Assembly (NCBI RefSeq): GCF_001483755.1 | Contig: NZ_LQBK01000023.1 | Location: 1 to 64,000, forward strand | From: Kocuria rosea subsp. polaris | Lineage (GTDB): Bacteria; Actinomycetota; Actinomycetes; Actinomycetales; Micrococcaceae | Direction: 5' to 3' | Length of the DNA: 64,000 bases | In this document: positions 8,550 through 16,198 of the stretch, piece by piece | How the letters are laid out: each line of letters begins with the position of its first letter | Numbering within the stretch: the first letter of the stretch is position 1 | The notes under the pieces: generated by a model | Told to the model about the DNA's origin: nothing | The model's input: only the letters and a program-made list of their open reading frames with translations | Databases searched by the model: none | Position numbers and translations under genes: made by a program

Positions 8550-9050
8550 TCAGCAGCAGCTGGGCTGCTCGGTGGTCTGCTCGCCGACGTCGGCCGGGGC
8601 GGACCGGTCGTCGGCGGTGCAGCAGGTGCCGTCGCCGGCCACGTCGGACTGCTCGGGATCGGTCTTGCCTTCCAGGTCGGGGCGGGCATCGGCTTTGACG
8701 GTGTAGACCTCCCAGGGTTCCTGGCCGGGGCCGGTGACCCAGACCTTGTCCTGGACGGCGTAGCAGCAGGTGGTCTGCTCTTCGGGGCGGGTGGCCAGCC
8801 CCGCGTCGGCCAGGCGGGCGGCGGCGGCGTTGACGATCTCGGTGGACTCGACCTCCACCCCGAGGTGGTCCATCCGGGTGTCCTCCCCGGGTTCGCCCTC
8901 GAGGAGGACGAGCTTGAGGGCGGGTTCGGTGATGGCGAAGTTGGCGTAGCCGGGCCGGCGCTTGGCCGGGGCTGTGTTGAACAGGGTCGAGTAGAACGCG
9001 ATGGAGGCCTCGAGGTCGGCGACGCGCAGGGCGAGCTGGACTCTGGACAT
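8550..9050 (-). CDS. cadI: ArsI/CadI family metalloenzyme with cysteine-rich tail
   Basis: A 166-residue vicinal-oxygen-chelate protein of the ArsI (C-As lyase)/CadI family. The start SRVQLALRVADLEASIAFYS and RPGYANFAI match the actinobacterial CadI branch. His62 (MDHLGVEV), Glu114 (PWEVYTV) and the vicinal pair Cys95-Cys96 (TTCCYA), which binds trivalent organoarsenical in ArsI, are present. The C-terminal extension adds CC at 143-144 and a terminal CC at 165-166. The ATG at 9050 has AAAGGA 9 nt upstream. It diverges from arsR1; the 16-bp element shared with the acr3/arsR2 promoter lies 40 nt upstream. Role inferred: organoarsenical breakdown or heavy-metal sequestration. Confidence 0.88.
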   Translation of the reverse strand: MSRVQLALRVADLEASIAFYSTLFNTAPAKRRPGYANFAITEPALKLVLLEGEPGEDTRMDHLGVEVESTEIVNAAAARLADAGLATRPEEQTTCCYAVQDKVWVTGPGQEPWEVYTVKADARPDLEGKTDPEQSDVAGDGTCCTADDRSAPADVGEQTTEQPSCC

Positions 9051-9089
9051 GACGGGTTCCTTTCCGGAAGAGACGACCCACCATCGGAT

Positions 9090-9105
9090 ATAGATCGTCG
9101 TCGAT
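9090..9105. promoter_or_regulatory. 16-bp element shared by both ars divergent promoters (copy 1)
   Basis: ATAGATCGTCGTCGAT. The exact reverse complement occurs at 13393-13408 between acr3 and arsR2. It lies between the divergent cadI and arsR1 genes. Its identity in two separate ArsR-controlled intergenic regions makes it a good ArsR operator candidate. Confidence 0.6.
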
Positions 9106-9141
9106 GTCTTGATGTTGCCACCGGCATCGAAGGAGGTCAAT

Positions 9142-9157
9142 ATAGATGTATGTCTAT
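9142..9157. promoter_or_regulatory. inverted repeat at the arsR1 start
   Basis: ATAGA-tgtatg-TCTAT overlaps the arsR1 start codon (9150). Just upstream, GGTCAATATAG (9135-9145) matches GGTCAATGTAG (13438-13448) in front of arsR2, a second element common to both arsR promoters. Confidence 0.5.
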
Positions 9158-9518
9158 TTCTGGTGACAATTCCTCGGTGGCACCGACCGCCCTGGCGTGC
9201 TGCGCCCCGTTGGCCCGGGAACCGCTGGGACGGGGGCAGGCGGAGGGAATCGCCGCGCTGTTGAAGGCTCTGGCGGATCCGGTGCGGCTGCAGCTGCTTT
9301 CGATGGTGCTGGCCCACCCCGGTGGGGAGGCGTGTGTGTGCGACCTGCTGCCGGGGTTCGAGCTGTCCCAGCCCACGATCAGCCACCACCTGAAGGTCCT
9401 GCACGAGGCGGGGGTGCTGGAGCGGGACAAGCGTGGGGTGTGGGTGTACTACCGCGCCCACCCGGCGGCGCTGGAGGCCCTGGGGACGTTGTTCGCCCCC
9501 GCGGCGGCCACCGCATGA
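9150..9518 (+). CDS. arsR: ArsR/SmtB-family repressor (arsR1)
   Basis: A 122-residue winged-helix repressor. DNA-reading helix SQPTISHHLKVLHEAGVL (73-90), beta-wing KRGVWVYYR, and a metalloid-sensing CVC pair (Cys62, Cys64 in EACVCDL) as in ArsR. It also has an N-terminal vicinal pair Cys17-Cys18 (LACCAP) that could supply further thiolates. AGGAGGT precedes the ATG with a longish 12-nt spacer. Divergent from cadI and 170 bp from the arsO stop, it is one of two ArsR genes bracketing the cassette. Expected action: repression of cadI and itself, relieved by As(III)/Sb(III). Confidence 0.92.
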   Translation: MSISGDNSSVAPTALACCAPLAREPLGRGQAEGIAALLKALADPVRLQLLSMVLAHPGGEACVCDLLPGFELSQPTISHHLKVLHEAGVLERDKRGVWVYYRAHPAALEALGTLFAPAAATA

Positions 9519-9688
9519 GCGGCACACCCCCACCCGCGGACCGTGCGGTGCGGCCGGCGGGTCGACGCCTGGGTCCGATGAGCCACGGGCCCCAGGCGGG
9601 ACGGTGGCGCGACGTGATCCTGCTCGAACGGCGCAGCGACACTGTCGGCACCTGAACCCGTTCCCGTCGCTCGACGGGCATGCCGGGG

Positions 9689-10768
9689 TCAGCGGGTCGG
9701 GATGGGCGCCGGGGTGGCCAGCTGGCGTTGGAGGGCGGCGGCGGTGGCCTTGGCGGTGGGGCCGACCCCGATGAGGGTGGCCGAGCCGGGCCCGGTCCAG
9801 TCCCCATAGCCCACCAGGTACAGCCCCGGAACCTGTACCGAGGCGGTCCCGTCGGTGCGGATCGTCCCGTCGGCCTCACGCACCTGCAGGGGCCGCAGAT
9901 GGCGCAGGACGGGGCGGAACCCGGTGCACCAGATCACCTCGTCCACGTCCTGTTCCCGTCCGTCGGCCCAGGCGATCCCGGTGGAGGTGAAGCGGTCGAA
10001 CATCGGTTCCGGGTGCAGCAGCCCGGCGTCCCGGGCGCGCTTGACCGGGGGCACCACGACGATGTTGCCCAGGGCCGCCACCCCGCCTGGGTCCGGGAGC
10101 CCGGCGGCCAGGGCTCGGGATCGTTCGGTGGCCACGCGGAAGAGCTCCCGGCCGTCGACCTCGTCTGGCAACCAGTGCGGCTCGCCCTTGAGGCACCAGG
10201 TCAGGTCCGCGACCTCGGCGATCTCGGCGGCGATCTGGGCCCCGGAATTCGCCCCGCCCACCACGACCACGCGCTTTCCCGCATACGCTGCCGGGCCACC
10301 GTAGTGGGCGCTGTGCACCTGGGTCCCGGTGAACGCTCGTTGGCCGGGGACGGTGGGCCAGAAGGGCTGGGACCAGGTGCCGGTGGCACTGACCACCGCC
10401 CGGGCGGACCAGGTGCCTTCGATGGTTCGCAGGCGGAAGCCGTCGTCGTCACGGTGCACAGCGCTCACGTGGACCGGCCGGCGGACCGGCAGGTCGTAGC
10501 GGTCCTCGTAGTCGGTGAGGTAGTCGATGACATGGGCCGCATCCGGGTTGTCCGCCCCGGTGGAAGGCATGAGCCGGCCGGGGAGGGAGGAGTAGGAGGC
10601 GGGGGAGAAAAGGCGCAGCGAGGGCCAGGTGTGCCGCCAGGCCCCGCCCGGGGTGTGCTGGTCGTCGAGGATCACGAAGGACAGGTCCGTGCGGCGGCGC
10701 AGGTACCAGCCCACCGCCAACCCGGCCTGACCGCCGCCGATGATCACGACGTCCAGCTGATGCTCCAT
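9689..10768 (-). CDS. arsO: flavin-dependent monooxygenase, ArsO-like
   Basis: A 359-residue FAD/NAD(P)H oxidoreductase. FAD Rossmann motif IIGGGQAGLAVG (9-20), a second dinucleotide motif VVVVGGANSGAQIAAEIAE (NADPH), and a C-terminal FAD motif GLYLVGYGDWTG. It matches the flavin-monooxygenase group found in actinobacterial ars operons and named ArsO. Its exact reaction is debated; oxidation of trivalent arsenicals has been proposed. It is the last gene of the minus-strand operon acr3-arsC2-arsC1-trxB'-arsO, starting 49 nt after the trxB' stop. The ATG at 10768 follows GGGAG with a 10-nt spacer. Confidence 0.85.
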   Translation of the reverse strand: MEHQLDVVIIGGGQAGLAVGWYLRRRTDLSFVILDDQHTPGGAWRHTWPSLRLFSPASYSSLPGRLMPSTGADNPDAAHVIDYLTDYEDRYDLPVRRPVHVSAVHRDDDGFRLRTIEGTWSARAVVSATGTWSQPFWPTVPGQRAFTGTQVHSAHYGGPAAYAGKRVVVVGGANSGAQIAAEIAEVADLTWCLKGEPHWLPDEVDGRELFRVATERSRALAAGLPDPGGVAALGNIVVVPPVKRARDAGLLHPEPMFDRFTSTGIAWADGREQDVDEVIWCTGFRPVLRHLRPLQVREADGTIRTDGTASVQVPGLYLVGYGDWTGPGSATLIGVGPTAKATAAALQRQLATPAPIPTR

Positions 10769-10817
10769 GATGCTCAGTCTCCCATTCCGTCGCTCTCCAT
10801 GCGGGTCTGGCCCCGCC

Positions 10818-11270
10818 TCAATGGACGGGGGCGGCCCCGATGGTGACGGGCTGGGGCCCGGAGCAGCAGGCATCGGCAGGCTCTTTCGTGGCATCCGGGG
10901 CGCAGCAGCCCTGCTCCGCGGCACCCGGGGCCGGGAGGTCGCAGGAGCCGCCCAGGTCGGTGGAGCACACCCCGGTCTCCGGCAGCACGAGCTGCACGTC
11001 GTCGGCCGCGGTGCGGTCCCCGGCCAGGGCGGCGGCGCATCCGGTGCCGGCGGCTGTGATGGCGTGGCGGTTGCGGTGGTCCACCGCGTCCCCGCAGGAG
11101 AAGACCCCGAGCAGGTTGGTGACGGTGGTGGGGGAGTCCACCGTGATGCAGCCCTCGCCGTCCAGCTTCAGCTGGTCCTTGACGAGTTCGGTGCGCGGGG
11201 TGTGGCCGATGACCACGAACACCCCGGCGGCCAGTTGGCGAGAGGCCCCGGTGGTGGTGTCCGTGGTCAT
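10818..11270 (-). CDS. truncated thioredoxin-reductase C-terminal domain with cysteine-rich tail
   Basis: A 150-residue protein whose first half matches only the last part of thioredoxin reductase (GVFVVIGHTPRTELVKDQL, VDSPTTVTNLLGVFSCGDAV, HAITAAGTGCAAAL). The N-terminal FAD motif and the CxxC redox centre are absent, so it cannot be a working TrxB. The tail carries seven cysteines including two vicinal pairs (CSTD..GSC..GCCAPD..ACCSG). It starts 14 nt after the arsC1 stop. Full-length trxB is known as an ars-operon partner, so this is either an internal deletion product or a repurposed thiol protein that binds As(III). The open frame is intact with its own start. Confidence 0.75.
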   Translation of the reverse strand: MTTDTTTGASRQLAAGVFVVIGHTPRTELVKDQLKLDGEGCITVDSPTTVTNLLGVFSCGDAVDHRNRHAITAAGTGCAAALAGDRTAADDVQLVLPETGVCSTDLGGSCDLPAPGAAEQGCCAPDATKEPADACCSGPQPVTIGAAPVH

Positions 11271-11284
11271 GACCGTTCCCGTCC

Positions 11285-11758
11285 TTACTGGGTGGCGGTG
11301 GTGTCGTCGGCGGGCAGCAGCTCGGAGATCAGCGCCTGGATGCGGGCCTTGATCTCGTCGCGGATGGGCCGCACGGACTCCACGCCCTTGCCGGCAGGGT
11401 CCTCCAGCTTCCAGTCCTCGTAGCGCTTGCCCGGGTAGAACGGGCAGGCGTCCCCGCAGCCCATGGTGATCACCACGTCGGAGTCCTGCACCGCCTCGTC
11501 GGTGAGGATCTTCGGGGTCTGGGCGCTCATGTCGATGCCCTCCTCGGCCATGGCCTCCACGGCGGCCGGGTTCACCGCGTCGGCCGGGGCGGAGCCGGCC
11601 GAGCGCACCTCGATGCGCCCGCCGGAGAGGTGGGTGAGGTAGGCGGCGGCCATCTGGGACCGGCCGGCGTTGTGCACGCACACGAACAGGACGGAGGGCT
11701 TGTCCGTGGTCTCGGCCGGGGTCGTGGAGGTGGTCTCGGGGGTGGTCTCAGCACTCAT
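11285..11758 (-). CDS. arsC: arsenate reductase ArsC (LMW-PTP fold)
   Basis: A 157-residue arsenate reductase of the low-molecular-weight phosphatase fold. P-loop CVHNAGRS with nucleophile Cys27 and Arg33 (C-x5-R), and two further cysteines, Cys101 and Cys105, in GCGDACPFYPGK for the disulfide cascade used by thioredoxin- or mycothiol-coupled ArsC. The N-terminus is a Thr/Pro/Glu-rich extension of about 20 residues. It reduces As(V) to As(III) for Acr3. It lies between the arsC-like gene and trxB' in the minus-strand operon. Confidence 0.93.
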   Translation of the reverse strand: MSAETTPETTSTTPAETTDKPSVLFVCVHNAGRSQMAAAYLTHLSGGRIEVRSAGSAPADAVNPAAVEAMAEEGIDMSAQTPKILTDEAVQDSDVVITMGCGDACPFYPGKRYEDWKLEDPAGKGVESVRPIRDEIKARIQALISELLPADDTTATQ

Positions 11759-11814
11759 CGGGATCGTCCGTTCTGTCGCAACGAAAAGAGGGGGGGGAGG
11801 GGGAGGGGCGGCGC

Positions 11815-12252
11815 TCAGGAGGGGCTGCCGTCGGTGAGCTCGGTGAGCAGTTGCTGCACCCGGGTGTCGATGTCGTCGCGGACCAGGCGCATCCGCTCCG
11901 CGCCCTCGATCCCGCGTTCCGACGGCTCGTCGGTGTGCCAGGTCTCGATGGTGCCGGTCATGCCTTCGACCGGCTCGACCTTCGCCTCGTCACCGAGCAC
12001 GACGACGCGGTCCACGGATCGCAGCAGCTCCGGGTCGATCGGCGTGGGGTGTCCTCGCGACATGTCGGCACCGAGCTCGGCGACGACCTCGGCGGACAGG
12101 GCGTTGATGTTGGTACCCGGTGTGGTGCCGGCGGAGTGGACCTCCACGGCACCTGCGGCGCGCTCGTCCATGAGGGCGGCGGCCATCTGGGACTTGCCGC
12201 CGTTCTTGGCGCAGACGAACAGAACGGAGGGCTTGGTGGTCTCGGTGCTCAA
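11815..12252 (-). CDS. second ArsC-like reductase with C-x5-K signature
   Basis: A 145-residue LMW-PTP-fold protein. The catalytic loop reads CAKNGGKS: nucleophile Cys14 and Lys20 where Arg is usual. Variants with NGGKSQMAA are found in mycothiol/mycoredoxin-dependent arsenate reductases of corynebacteria and relatives, so it is probably active. The GCGDAC disulfide loop of ArsC1 is missing, and GDEAKVEPV sits there instead. I prefer the TTG at 12252 because AGGAG lies 6 nt upstream; a GTG at 12303 would overlap the acr3 end. It follows acr3 by 25 nt. Confidence 0.82.
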   Translation of the reverse strand: MSTETTKPSVLFVCAKNGGKSQMAAALMDERAAGAVEVHSAGTTPGTNINALSAEVVAELGADMSRGHPTPIDPELLRSVDRVVVLGDEAKVEPVEGMTGTIETWHTDEPSERGIEGAERMRLVRDDIDTRVQQLLTELTDGSPS

Positions 12253-12277
12253 CTGGTGCTCCTGGAAGGTCGCGGGG

Positions 12278-13372
12278 TCAGCGGGTGGGGACGGTGTGGT
12301 CACCGGGGAAGAGCTTCCGCCCGGCCCACAGGGACACGTAGACCAGCGCGACCAGGACGGGGACCTCGATGAGCGGGCCGACCACCCCGGCCAGGGCCTG
12401 GCCGGAAGTGACCCCGAAGGTGCCGATGGCCACGGCGATGGCGAGCTCGAAGTTGTTTCCGGCGGCGGTGAAGGCCACGGTCGTGGACCTCGCGTAGTTC
12501 AGGCCCAGGGCGCGGGAGGCGAGCAGGCCGATGCCGAACATGAGGAAGAAGTACACCAGCAGCGGCCAGGCGATGCGCACCACGTCCCAGGGGTTGGAGG
12601 TGATCGCGTCCCCCTGCAGGGCGAAGAGCAGCACGATGGTGAACAGCAGCCCGTACAGGGCCCAGGGGCCGAGCTTGGGCAGGAACGTGCCCTCGTACCA
12701 GTCGCGGCCCTTGGCCTTCTCGCCGAGGGTGCGGGTGAGGAACCCGGCGACCAGCGGGATCCCGAGGAACACGAGCACGGAGACGACGATGGACCACACG
12801 GAGAACTCCGCGGAGGTGGTGGGCAGGCCCAGCCAGGACGGGAGGACCTGGAGGTAGAACCAGCCCAGGGCGCCGAAGGCGATGACCTGGAACACCGAGT
12901 TGATCGCGACCAGCACGGCGGCCGCTTCCCGGTCGCCGCAGGCCAGATCATTCCAGATCAGGACCATGGCGATGCAGCGGGCGAGGCCCACGATGATCAG
13001 CCCGGTGCGGTACTCGGGCAGGTCGGGGAGGAAGATCCAGGCCAGGGCGAACATCAGCGCGGGCCCGACGATCCAGTTCAGCACCAGCGAGGCCCCCATG
13101 AGGCGGCGGTCGCCGGCCACGCGGTGGGTCTCGTCGTAGCGGACCTTGGCCAGGACGGGGTACATCATCACCAGCAGCCCGATCGCGATGGGCAGTGACA
13201 CCTCACCGATCTTCACGGCCTCCAGGGCGGTGTTCAGCCCTGGGACGAAGCGGCCCAGCAGCAGCCCGGCGACCATGGCGGCGATGATCCAGGCGGGCAG
13301 CCAGCGGTCGAGGAAGGACAGGTCCTTCATCACCCCCTGGTGGGCGGCGGGGGCGGTGGTGGTGGTGCTCAT
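12278..13372 (-). CDS. acr3: Acr3 arsenite efflux permease
   Basis: A 364-residue ten-helix arsenite/H+ antiporter. Signature [20 protein letters not shown] with the essential Cys133, and the discontinuous-helix motif [18 protein letters not shown] with Glu309. It exports As(OH)3 formed by the downstream ArsC proteins. It is the first gene of the minus-strand ars operon, divergent from arsR2 across 85 bp that carry the 16-bp shared element (13393-13408). The ATG at 13372 is chosen because the longer frame to 13417 runs through the operator. Confidence 0.95.
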   Translation of the reverse strand: MSTTTTAPAAHQGVMKDLSFLDRWLPAWIIAAMVAGLLLGRFVPGLNTALEAVKIGEVSLPIAIGLLVMMYPVLAKVRYDETHRVAGDRRLMGASLVLNWIVGPALMFALAWIFLPDLPEYRTGLIIVGLARCIAMVLIWNDLACGDREAAAVLVAINSVFQVIAFGALGWFYLQVLPSWLGLPTTSAEFSVWSIVVSVLVFLGIPLVAGFLTRTLGEKAKGRDWYEGTFLPKLGPWALYGLLFTIVLLFALQGDAITSNPWDVVRIAWPLLVYFFLMFGIGLLASRALGLNYARSTTVAFTAAGNNFELAIAVAIGTFGVTSGQALAGVVGPLIEVPVLVALVYVSLWAGRKLFPGDHTVPTR

Positions 13373-13392
13373 GATCAGGGGCAGCCCTTCGT

Positions 13393-13408
13393 ATCGACGA
13401 CGATCTAT
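13393..13408. promoter_or_regulatory. 16-bp element shared by both ars divergent promoters (copy 2)
   Basis: ATCGACGACGATCTAT, the exact reverse complement of 9090-9105. It lies 21-36 nt upstream of acr3. Together with GGTCAATGTAG at 13438-13448 in front of arsR2, it repeats the arrangement seen at cadI/arsR1. Confidence 0.6.
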
Positions 13409-13457
13409 CGGAAACACTAGGGGGTCACATCGATATTGGTCAATGTAGGATGGGGTG

Positions 13458-13829
13458 ATGACTCTCGCACCGGACCTCCATGCCGCCGCCGATCAGTGCG
13501 CTCCCAGCACCACGGGCACGGAGTGCTGCTCGCTGTCGAGCGGGCCCATGGCCGCCGATGACGCCCAGCGGATCGCCGGCCGGCTCAAGGCCCTGTCCGA
13601 CCCGACCCGCCTGCGGCTGCTCTCGCACGTGGCGGCGCAGGGGTGCGGTGCGGTCTGCGTGTGCGACCTGACCGCGGTGGTGGACATCAGCCAGCCCACC
13701 GTGAGCCACCACATGAAGAAGCTCGTCGACGCCGGGCTGCTCACCCGGGAGCAGCGGGGCAAGTGGGCCCACTACTCCGTGGTGCCCGAAGCCTTCGCCG
13801 AGCTCCGCTCCTTCCTCGACCTGCGCTGA
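13458..13829 (+). CDS. arsR: ArsR/SmtB-family repressor (arsR2)
   Basis: A 123-residue winged-helix repressor. Recognition helix SQPTVSHHMKKLVDAGLL (78-95), wing RGKWAHYSV, and a sensor region with Cys63, Cys67 and Cys69 (GCGAVCVCDL). The N-terminus has three more cysteines (Cys14, Cys23, Cys24), as in the actinobacterial ArsR type that binds As(III) with N-terminal and helix cysteines. Divergent from acr3, it should repress the efflux operon. The ATG at 13458 follows AGGATGGGG. Confidence 0.92.
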   Translation: MTLAPDLHAAADQCAPSTTGTECCSLSSGPMAADDAQRIAGRLKALSDPTRLRLLSHVAAQGCGAVCVCDLTAVVDISQPTVSHHMKKLVDAGLLTREQRGKWAHYSVVPEAFAELRSFLDLR

Positions 13830-13899
13830 CGCGCCGGCGCCGGACTCCTCGAGCCCGGGCTCTGTCTCATCCAGCACACCGCACGAGGGGATGACCACC

Positions 13900-14439
13900 A
13901 TGAGCAGCGATACCTCGTCCACCCGTCAGGAGATCCACGACGAGCTCGAACAGGTTCGGGCGGACTTCCACGCCCTCGTGGCCGCGGCGACTCCGGTGGA
14001 GCTGTGCCGGCCCTCGTCCGGCACCCGGTGGACCAACGGGCAGTTGCTGTTCCACATGTTCTTCGGCTATCTGATCGTCCGGCGTCTGATCCCGCTGGTG
14101 CGCCTGATGGGTCGTCTCCCCGAGCCGGTCAGCCGTACCTTCGCCCGGGTGCTGGAGGCCGGCACCCGGCCCTTCCACCTCATCAACTACCAGAGTGACC
14201 GTGGGGCGGCCCGGGTGATCCACGGTCCGCGGATGCTCCGGTGGTTCGACCGGACCCTCGACGTCCTGCAGGCCCAGCTGGAGGCCGAGCCCGCGGCCGT
14301 CCTGGCCCGGGGGATGCACATGCCCGTGTCCTGGGACCCGTACTTCCGCGACTGGATGAGCCTGGCCGAGATCTACCACTACGGCACCGAGCACTACGAC
14401 CACCACCGACAGCAGCTGACCCTCGGCCGGCCATTGTGA
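13900..14439 (+). CDS. DinB/YfiT-like four-helix metalloprotein
   Basis: A 179-residue helical protein. Histidines in LLFHMFFG, MSLAEIYHYGTEHYDHHRQQL match the DinB/DUF664-type fold, where three His residues hold a metal and which includes mycothiol- or bacillithiol-dependent transferases. GAGGGG lies 9 nt before the ATG at 13900; an ATG at 13891 abuts the same site. It starts 70 nt after arsR2 on the same strand and could be cotranscribed, but no specific link to arsenic is shown. Confidence 0.65.
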   Translation: MSSDTSSTRQEIHDELEQVRADFHALVAAATPVELCRPSSGTRWTNGQLLFHMFFGYLIVRRLIPLVRLMGRLPEPVSRTFARVLEAGTRPFHLINYQSDRGAARVIHGPRMLRWFDRTLDVLQAQLEAEPAAVLARGMHMPVSWDPYFRDWMSLAEIYHYGTEHYDHHRQQLTLGRPL

Positions 14440-14720
14440 AGAGGTCTCCTCCCGAGCCCGGCACTACGGTGGAGACGGCCTCGCCGGCGTCCTGCGTTCT
14501 GGGCGGGATCGCCAGTTCAGGATCGACCACGCTGAAGTCGATGGGGTCATGAGCGAGGGGGGGAACGAGAAATCCATCCCCTTCGCTCTGCATACGCCCG
14601 GCTACCGGTCACGTCTCGTGAGGGCGACGGTTCAGCAGAAATCTCCTGTTCGCAACAAGTCGGCGTGGCGAGATAGGTTGCTGGTGCGCGGAGAGTCTCG
14701 AGCGCCTGCCACGCCAGGCG

Positions 14721-14726
14721 TACGCT
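14721..14726 (+). promoter_or_regulatory. -10 hexamer TACGCT (leaderless start)
   Basis: TACGCT lies exactly 6 nt before the GTG at 14733, so the transcript would begin at or next to the start codon. No ribosome binding site is seen. The 293 bp between 14440 and 14732 hold no other gene I can support. Confidence 0.45.
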
Positions 14727-14732
14727 GGCGGT

Positions 14733-15914
14733 GTGGGCAATCCTGAGCTCGTTGCTCTGCCGGTGGGATTCGAACGTTTTCACCGACGGGACTTCATCAA
14801 CTATCAATTGAACCGGGCCCATGCACTGGGCTTCGCCGACCGCCGGGAGCTGTTCGACGCCGCGGCGCGCCTGGGGTCGATGGACGACTGTGTTCCGGTG
14901 TTCGAGAGCCTGTCGAGCTGGGCCGCTGCCGAGGGTCGGTACCGGCATGCGACAGGTTATGCGCGGATCGCGGAGTTCTTCACGCCGCCGCGGACGGTGC
15001 AGAAGGCGGATCGCTACCGCCGGTACCTCGAGCTCTTCGGCACCGCGTTCGCTGATGCGGACATCTTCCGCCACGAGGTGCCCTATGCCGGAGCGGCGCT
15101 GCCGGTCTACGCGCTTCCGGCGGGCGGATCGGCGACGGGTGGCACCGTGCTGCTGCACGGTGGATTCGACTCCTTGATCGAGGAGTTCTTCCCCGTCTGG
15201 CAGCGGGTCGCCGCCGCCGGTTTCGACGTGATCGCCTTCGAGGGACCGGGCCAAGGCGGCGCGCGGACGCTGCACGGGCTCACCTTCGACCACGCTTGGG
15301 AAAAACCGGTCGCGGCGGTGCTGAACCACTTCCGGCTGGACCGGGCCGCTTTGGTCGGCATCTCGATGGGCGGGTACTGGGCGCTGCGTGCGGCCGGGCG
15401 CGAGTCCCGCATCCACGGTGTCGTGGCCTGGCCGCCGGTCTACGACTGGTTGCACAGGCTTCCGCCGGTGCTGCGGACCCCGGTCCGCACGATGGTGCGG
15501 CACCGGGAGTTCATGCGCTGGAGCGTGTGCACTCGTGCCCGGTTGTCGCCGACCCTGCGTGCCGTGGTCGACCAGGTGCTGTACATGCTCGACAGCGACG
15601 ACCCGGCCGATGTCGCCGAGTGGTTCCTGGGCATGAACGCCGGACACCTGGACAGCGGCCGGGTGCACCAGGACGTCCTGCTGATGTGCGGGGAGCACGA
15701 CGCCTTCCAGCCGCCGGCACTGGCACGTGCCCAGGCTCAGGCACTCACGGGCGCCCGCAGCCTCACGACGCGCATGTTCACCCGAGGAGAGCACGCCGAT
15801 CAGCACTGTCAGATGGGCAACCTCGAGCTCGCCTGCCAGGTGCTCACCGACTGGTTGCGCAAGGTTGAGACGAATGCGAACACATCCGAGCCGCGGCCCG
15901 ATCCGTCTGCATAG
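14733..15914 (+). CDS. alpha/beta hydrolase
   Basis: A 393-residue serine hydrolase. An all-helical N-terminal cap of about 120 residues (FERFHRRDFINYQLNRAHAL) is followed by the hydrolase core: HGGFDSLIEEFFPVW (oxyanion), DVIAFEGPGQGG, nucleophile elbow GISMGGYWA (Ser near residue 211) and a late acid/His (LMCGEHDAFQP, GEHADQHCQ). The layout resembles FrsA / 2,6-dihydropseudooxynicotine-hydrolase-type enzymes that cleave C-C or ester bonds; substrate unknown. Monocistronic, with a possible leaderless GTG start. The stretch 15915-16198 after it shows no gene. Confidence 0.8.
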   Translation: MGNPELVALPVGFERFHRRDFINYQLNRAHALGFADRRELFDAAARLGSMDDCVPVFESLSSWAAAEGRYRHATGYARIAEFFTPPRTVQKADRYRRYLELFGTAFADADIFRHEVPYAGAALPVYALPAGGSATGGTVLLHGGFDSLIEEFFPVWQRVAAAGFDVIAFEGPGQGGARTLHGLTFDHAWEKPVAAVLNHFRLDRAALVGISMGGYWALRAAGRESRIHGVVAWPPVYDWLHRLPPVLRTPVRTMVRHREFMRWSVCTRARLSPTLRAVVDQVLYMLDSDDPADVAEWFLGMNAGHLDSGRVHQDVLLMCGEHDAFQPPALARAQAQALTGARSLTTRMFTRGEHADQHCQMGNLELACQVLTDWLRKVETNANTSEPRPDPSA

Positions 15915-16198
15915 CGCATCGACACCACAGCGAGAACCCAGCCCTGGTCCGGGCCGCCTGCGAGCTCGCCACTCGCCTGGATCTGGTGCCATTTCCCTGC
16001 AGGGAGCAGCTGTGGGGCCGAATCCGGCTCTGCCCTGGATCCCACCTGCGGTGACCGACTGGGAGGGCAGGGCCGAAGAACCCGGCAGGACCGTCCCGTG
16101 GCGCAGTTCGTGTCATCGGGGCGCTACCGCCCCTCGGCCGTCGGAGAGCGCGTCGACCCGCGACCGAGTCTTGCGGGGGTCCGATCCTGCGTCAGGAC

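Noticed and set aside
9090-9157. IS terminal inverted repeats at the ars cassette
   Set aside because: The 16-bp element recurs only in the two divergent promoters, no transposase is present, and regulation explains it better.
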